64,000 nt of DNA. It comes from Ganoderma boninense. Its lineage: Eukaryota > Basidiomycota > Agaricomycetes > Polyporales > Polyporaceae. A model generated the notes under the pieces. It had not been told where the DNA came from. It saw only the letters and a program-made list of their open reading frames with translations, and ran no database searches. Each line of letters starts with the position of its first letter. The first letter of the stretch is position 1. Shown here in pieces: positions 59,389 to 64,000 of this stretch. Made by a program: the position numbers and the translations under genes. The stretch spans positions 1,184,389 through 1,248,388 of the forward strand of contig CM035309.1 of assembly GCA_002900995.3 (NCBI GenBank), given 5' to 3'.

Positions 59389-60841
59389 ATGAGTCGCCGT
59401 CTGAGTCTCAAGGCCTTTGTCGCCTCATTCGCCACCAAGCTCTCTTCCGCCGACCCCTCAAACCGTGCATCCGCGTCAAAAGGACACATGTCCACCCAGT
59501 GCAACTCAAAAGGTCTGAACTCTCTATCAGGTGCCATCCTAAAATTTCTGGCTTCAGGGACTGGGTCCTCACCTGCGCTGTCTCCTTCTCCAGACTGCTC
59601 CAACGCCACCGATGATGATAAGCCTACCACGACTCTCGAGGACGCACACGCGATAAATGCGGTCGAGTCTGACCAAGATCCGCCAATGGCCAAGCTCGAT
59701 GGCGATGATAATGTGCATTTGAGTCCCCGACCTGACTGCGTCGCGCCCCCCCGCTGACTCCCGCGTACATGCGTATATAGTCCGGACCGTCCGAGCCAAG
59801 TTCTCCAGCCAGCCCCTCGCATTCGCACTCCTCAGCCTCCCCCTCGCCCGGCTCTGGCGGTGGCTCCGACCCCTCGTCCCCCATCGACTCCACCCGCTCA
59901 GACTCAGAAGAGGAGAAAGACACCTACGGTACATACGCTATGGACAACGACACCATCCGCGACCTCCGCGTGAAGGCGTTCTCCTCCGAAGAATCGCGCT
60001 GGACGACAAAATACGACGCACACACGCAGCCCGTCCAACACCTACGTGTCGTCTCCTGGAACGTCGATTTCATGGCACCCGACACTCCGGGTCGCATATC
60101 CTGCATCCTCGACCATCTCAAGAAGACCGTGCTCGGCAAGCACCCGCACCCCGCCGTCGTCCTCCTGCAGGAGCTCGACGCGGCGAGCTTCGCCGCGCTC
60201 CTCGCGCACCGCTGGGTGCGCGAGCACTTCGCCGTCACCCCGCCCAACACGCGCCGGTGGCAGCACAGCTACGGCCTCGCCACACTCGTCTCGCGCGGGC
60301 GCGCGCGTCGAGTGCTCGCAAATGCTGCAATTCCGCCGCACAGGCATGGGCCGCGCCGCGCTCCTCGTCGACGTCTCCCTGAAGCCCCCCGAGTCGCACG
60401 AGCGCTACATCGTGCGCGTCGCGAACACGCACCTCGAGTCGCTCCCCGTCGGCGAGCGCGCGCGCCCCGTGCAGCTCGGCGCGATCGCGGACTGCCTTAG
60501 GGAGCCCGGCGTCCACGCGGGCGTCGTCGGCGGGGACATGAACATTATCGGGGCCGCGGACCAGTTCATCCACGTCGCTGCGGGGACTGCGCGATGCAGG
60601 TGCTGACGGGCCCCAGGCAGATACTTGGGGATATCAGCCGCCGTCGCGGTTCCCGCCTGGGCGGCTCGATCGCATATTCTACACGCCGTGCGCGGACCTC
60701 GCCGTCGAGCCGGTGAGAGTCGTCGGGAGGGGGCTCAAGACAAAACGCGGGCAGTGGGCGAGCGACCACTTCGGGCTGCAGACCACACTCTCGCTAAGAC
60801 CTGATGGCGATTCTCATTTCGACTCTGATCTGTCTTATTAG
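59389..60841 (+). CDS. TDP2-like endonuclease/exonuclease/phosphatase protein
   Basis: An EEP-fold phosphodiesterase. The four TDP2-type motifs are all present: VVSWNVDF, VLLQELD, VVGGDMN and SDHFGL, with MGRAALLVDV and RVANTHLESLP between them. This suggests processing of 5'-phosphotyrosyl or related DNA ends, though the substrate is inferred. A Ser/Pro/Glu-rich N-terminal region (exon 1, 59389-59712) joins through a 68-nt intron (59713-59780) to SGPSEPSSPASPSHSHSS and then MDNDTIRDLRVKAF. Two frame conflicts break the core: in a GC repeat near 60290-60306 (between TLVSRG and VECSQMLQF) and at the GGGG run 60582-60585 (between IHVAAG and LRDAGADGP). Both sit in error-prone sequence, so I annotate one gene. 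Confidence 0.78.
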
Positions 60842-62282
60842 GGTGTGCAGTTTTGTGAGTATGACGAGTACGTCCTGCTTGTGATAGCAATTTCTGGTAC
60901 CGGCCTCCCAAAAGTGTTGTGTCAATATGTAGTGTGTAGCATTATGCTGTGGTCTTGTTTTCGCTAGCTATGTTAAAGTTTGGTGCTATACTGTATGTTT
61001 TGTCTCCGAATTTTTGTTTACTCACCTGTTTGGGGGCAATGTCGACCCTCCCGCTGACAAAAATGGATCTTGCAGGATCTCAAACTCAAACTTGAGCACG
61101 GCGGCAGTAGGGACAGTCACATACTGGCTAGCATGACTCTGCCGCATTGGGAAGATGTACGGTGCTCGGCGCGTGCCGAAACTTAGGTGCGCGGCGACTG
61201 CGGATGCGGGCGGTGGCTCTCCGTCTCTCGGACTCTCTCCTGGTCCGATGGTCCATCCATAAGCCCAACACTACGGACCTTCGCCCCTGTCAGATGGTCT
61301 ACCATGCGTCGAACACCAGAATCTCTAGGCAGGTTTGAACTCTGATACCGTGAACCCTCGATCTCCCTTCATGCAGTTCGTCTCCTGAAGCTTCGGAGAA
61401 TACTTCTCACGCAGTTGCCCCGATGGTGTTTGCTAGGGCATTCATAGTCTGCGAAGCAGTTCCTATGATTGAAAATCTATGTCAAAATGTCGTTGATCCC
61501 TGCAGAAGAGGAGGGCGGAACCCTGTTTCCTGCCACGCTCATATTTAAAAGGTACATGAGGTACGTTTCGTCCCAACTTACAACGGTTCCTATTCCAAAA
61601 CATTTGACCAGCTTAGTACGCCCGCCAAGGCTTGTGATCTCCCTGGACTTACCACGCCGATCGGGTATTGGAGTCTTGTCAATGGAAGTTCTGTATACTC
61701 GTGGTAGCAAGTGGGTTCCACATCAAACGAGGTCGCGTCGGCGGACATGTGACAAGTATCAGCCCCAGCACGACTAGTACGCAGTCAGTCAAAACCACCA
61801 GCAGGCGGGTCATGGAAGTCGGTATAACCCGCCCGTCTGCCACCGGAGCCGCCCACGGGTCTGATTTGCGAGGTTAATCCGGCTCACCCAGGGAATGCCT
61901 AAGCTCCAATGTCCTTCTCATCACCACTAGGCCGTTCACCCACGACCCGGGCTTTTTCCGCATCCCTACCAAGCCCATTGCACGGGAGCTGGTGGGAACG
62001 GCCCGGAAACCAGCCTCTGACCGTGTGCCTTGTGCACGGCTACCCCGCAATACCCCAGATATTCTCCAGATCTCTCGCGGAGCTAGTCTGGGTGCAGTGC
62101 TCGCTGGGAACTCCGTCGCGCTCGCCGACGGGTCATGCCAACACGACATTCACAGAAGTATATAGTAGGGGCTTCGCTGGTTCTCGTGCGCACGCGATGG
62201 TTGCCCCTACCCGTTCCCTCAAGTACCAGCGTCCGCTTCTCGAGGCCACGAGCTAGTACACAATTCCCCTTCCGCCGCGAAG
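60842..62282. other. Intergenic region upstream of the MFS transporter
   Basis: About 1.4 kb with no supported gene. The first part is A+T-rich (60850-61030), consistent with a 3' UTR. Open frames of 60-115 codons lack domains. Confidence 0.5.
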
Positions 62283-64000
62283 ATGTCATCCCTTCCTCCA
62301 GAATGGACTGTGATCGACTTCATCCACCGCGGTGCATGGTGGAGGAATCGTAGTGAGTGTCGGTTACTCTGACGCGACGTACGCTGATCAGGACGCGATG
62401 TGGCTAGGCATTCGTGTGCTCAACCTCCTCCTGCTTCTTCCTCTTCTAACCGCCTCTATCAATGGACTCGATTCATCCCTGGTGAACGGTACGTACCTCA
62501 TGAACCATCTCTACAGCGTATTTCTCACCTGCAGAGTTCCGATGCAGGACTGCAGATCTTGCCCGCATGGCAAGAGTACTTCAACCATCCCAACGGAAAG
62601 ACTTGGGTACGGACGGCCATACGTTCCCTGGTTTTCAATGGTCTGAAACACCCATGTAGGCCTCATTAGTGCCGCTCAAGTTATCGGTTCTATAGCCGCA
62701 AGTCGATCTCCTTGATATCCGCTCAGTCCGCATTGACAGGCTCTCATCTATTCCACAGGGCCTTCCCTTCACGCCCTTCTCAGCAGACAACCTCGGCCGA
62801 AGACCAACGCTCTTCATAGGTGCTGTTATCATGCTCGCCGGCGTCGCTCTTCAATGTTCGGCGACGAGGATTGGCATGTTCATTGGAGCACGAGGTCTCA
62901 GTACGTTCTATTCTCTGCCTCATCTTCTTCCTCTCTCCCTTCCGTCTCTCCGTCCTAATCTTACCGCGCGGCGCAGTTGGCTTCGGACTCACCTTTGTGC
63001 TCGGTGCGGCTCCTCTGTTGATCACCGAGCTCGCCTACCCGACACAGGTACGGCACTCCATGCGCTCCGTTCCCCTTAATGACACCACGCTCACGCCGGA
63101 CTGGAACTCTAATTCTTACCTAGCGCGGCAAGCTCACGGCGATGTACAACGCGTCCTGGTATTTCGGCAGCATCGTCTGTACGTGATCCCTTCTCCTCTG
63201 CTGCCGCTTGCAGCGCGTCAGCTGACCACGTCACGCTTCTCCGAACCTAAATCCGAACTTGAAGCGGCATGGACGTGCTTCGGTGCGTACGAAGGCGCGG
63301 GCCGTTCGACGTGGTCCTGGCGCGTCCCGACGCTCGTCCAGGCGATTGGGCCGGTCCTCCAGGTGCTCTTCATATGGTGCGCTTCGCTTCTGCGCGGACA
63401 TTAACGGGCGTTGCGGAGCGGCGCTCACGCACCACCGCATGCAATCCAGGGCTGTCCCAGAATCCCCTCGCTTCCTTGTGGCCAAGGGACGGGTGCGTGT
63501 GCTTCTCAGAGGTCATCCGTCGTTCAACCACAGTACTGGGTCCTGACTTGCGATTGTATTGGACACCACACAGGAGTCGAAGGCGGCGAGCGTGCTCGCG
63601 CAGTACCATTCGCTCACAGGGGACGAGCACGATCCGCTTATCATGTTCGAGATGGCGCAAATCCGGCATGCACTGAAGCTCGAAAGGGAGGCTGCACGAG
63701 ACACGTCTTTCAATACACTGTTCGCGACTCCCGGGAACAGAAAGCGGATGGTCATCATCGTCTTCTTGGCAATATTTTCTCAATGGAGGCACGTCCTTCC
63801 ATTCTGCGATTCATGCGCGTGCGCGAAGCTGATGTGCCTGTGGATACCAGCGGCAACGGTCTTGTTTCCTACTACATTAACTTGGTATTGGAGGGGGTCG
63901 GAATCACGGACGCAGGCACTAAGGCGGCGATCAATGGAGGGCTTCAAGTGTGGAATCTGGTAGCAGCCATGTCCGGCGCGTTGTTGGTCGATAAACTTGG
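62283..64000 (+). CDS. Major facilitator superfamily sugar transporter (partial, runs off the window)
   Basis: A plasma-membrane sugar or lactose-permease-type transporter. The start MSSLPPEWTVIDFIHRGAWW is followed by TM1 (LNLLLLLPLLTASINGLDSS), NGLQILPAWQEYFNHPNGKT, TM2 (GLISAAQVIGSIAGLPFTPF), the MFS signature DNLGRRPTLFIGAVIM, GARGLIGFGLTFVLGAAPL, ELAYPTQRGKLTAMYN, PESPRFLVAKGR, and TM7 onward (MVIIVFLAIFSQWSGNGLVS). About nine introns are needed; two have GC donors (62698-62758 and 63789-63850). Near 62603 one base seems missing between NGKT and GLISAAQ. The frame is open at 64000, and roughly the last third of the protein is outside. Confidence 0.88.

Noticed and set aside
1..64000. Transposons, CRISPR arrays, rRNA or bacterial operons
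   Set aside because: No transposase, reverse transcriptase, long terminal repeats, spaced repeats or rRNA-like stretch was seen anywhere in the window.

Overview
The window looks like nuclear DNA of an agaricomycete (mushroom-forming) basidiomycete. Genes are densely packed on both strands and cut by many 50-70 nt introns with GT(A/G)NGT donors and CTNA branch sites. Coding DNA is G+C rich, and the gene set is eukaryotic and fungal: SNU66, BUB1, PBP1, ROM2, an RNAi RNA-dependent RNA polymerase (RdRP), a HET-domain protein and a GPI-anchored secreted protein. There is no bacterial operon structure, no CRISPR array, no rRNA, and no tRNA that I could support. Exon joins were placed by hand from splice signals and reading frame.

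Layout. 0-4.4 kb: RMI1 (-) diverges from a mitochondrial carnitine acetyltransferase (+). 4.5-7.4 kb: an Upf1-like helicase (-) converges on it. 8.1-10.2 kb: a doubtful ORF (-), TIM14/PAM18 (+) and EFM4 (+). 10.3-18.5 kb: SGD1/NOM1 (-) diverges from SNU66/SART1 (+), followed by RNase H2 subunit A (-). 18.8-24.2 kb: a HET-domain protein (+), a Met/Gly/Pro-rich orphan (-) and SNF5 (+). 24.5-33.1 kb: BUB1 kinase (+) and PBP1/ataxin-2 (-). 35.0-37.7 kb: a large Ser/Pro/Gln-rich orphan (-). 38.6-42.6 kb: a ROM2-type RhoGEF (+). 42.9-49.3 kb: an F-box remnant, a secreted beta-propeller (lactonase/carboxymuconate-cyclase type) and a GPI-anchored Ser/Thr-rich protein, all minus. 50.5-56.4 kb: an RdRP (-) with the degenerate 5' relic of a second RdRP just upstream. 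56.9-60.8 kb: SQT1/AAMP (-) diverges from a TDP2-like EEP phosphodiesterase (+). 62.3 kb to the edge: an MFS sugar transporter (+), cut by the window end.

Most genes are core housekeeping functions: Holmgren-type double junction processing, tri-snRNP, small-subunit ribosome biogenesis, ribosomal protein chaperoning, mitochondrial import, spindle checkpoint, chromatin remodelling and cell-wall integrity signalling. The accessory content is the HET gene, the RdRP with its relic, the F-box fragment, the secreted proteins and the transporter.

The most unusual signal is in the GPI-anchored protein gene. Two fully canonical introns are separated by only two bases, and counting those two bases as an exon restores an open frame whose seven exons sum to exactly 206 codons. 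The window also holds four introns that seem to need GC-AG splicing, 11-nt and 14-nt micro-exons, a low-G+C patch across the 3' ends of two convergent genes, and about a dozen single-base frame conflicts concentrated right of 40 kb. Those conflicts may be consensus errors and should be resolved before any gene there is called broken.
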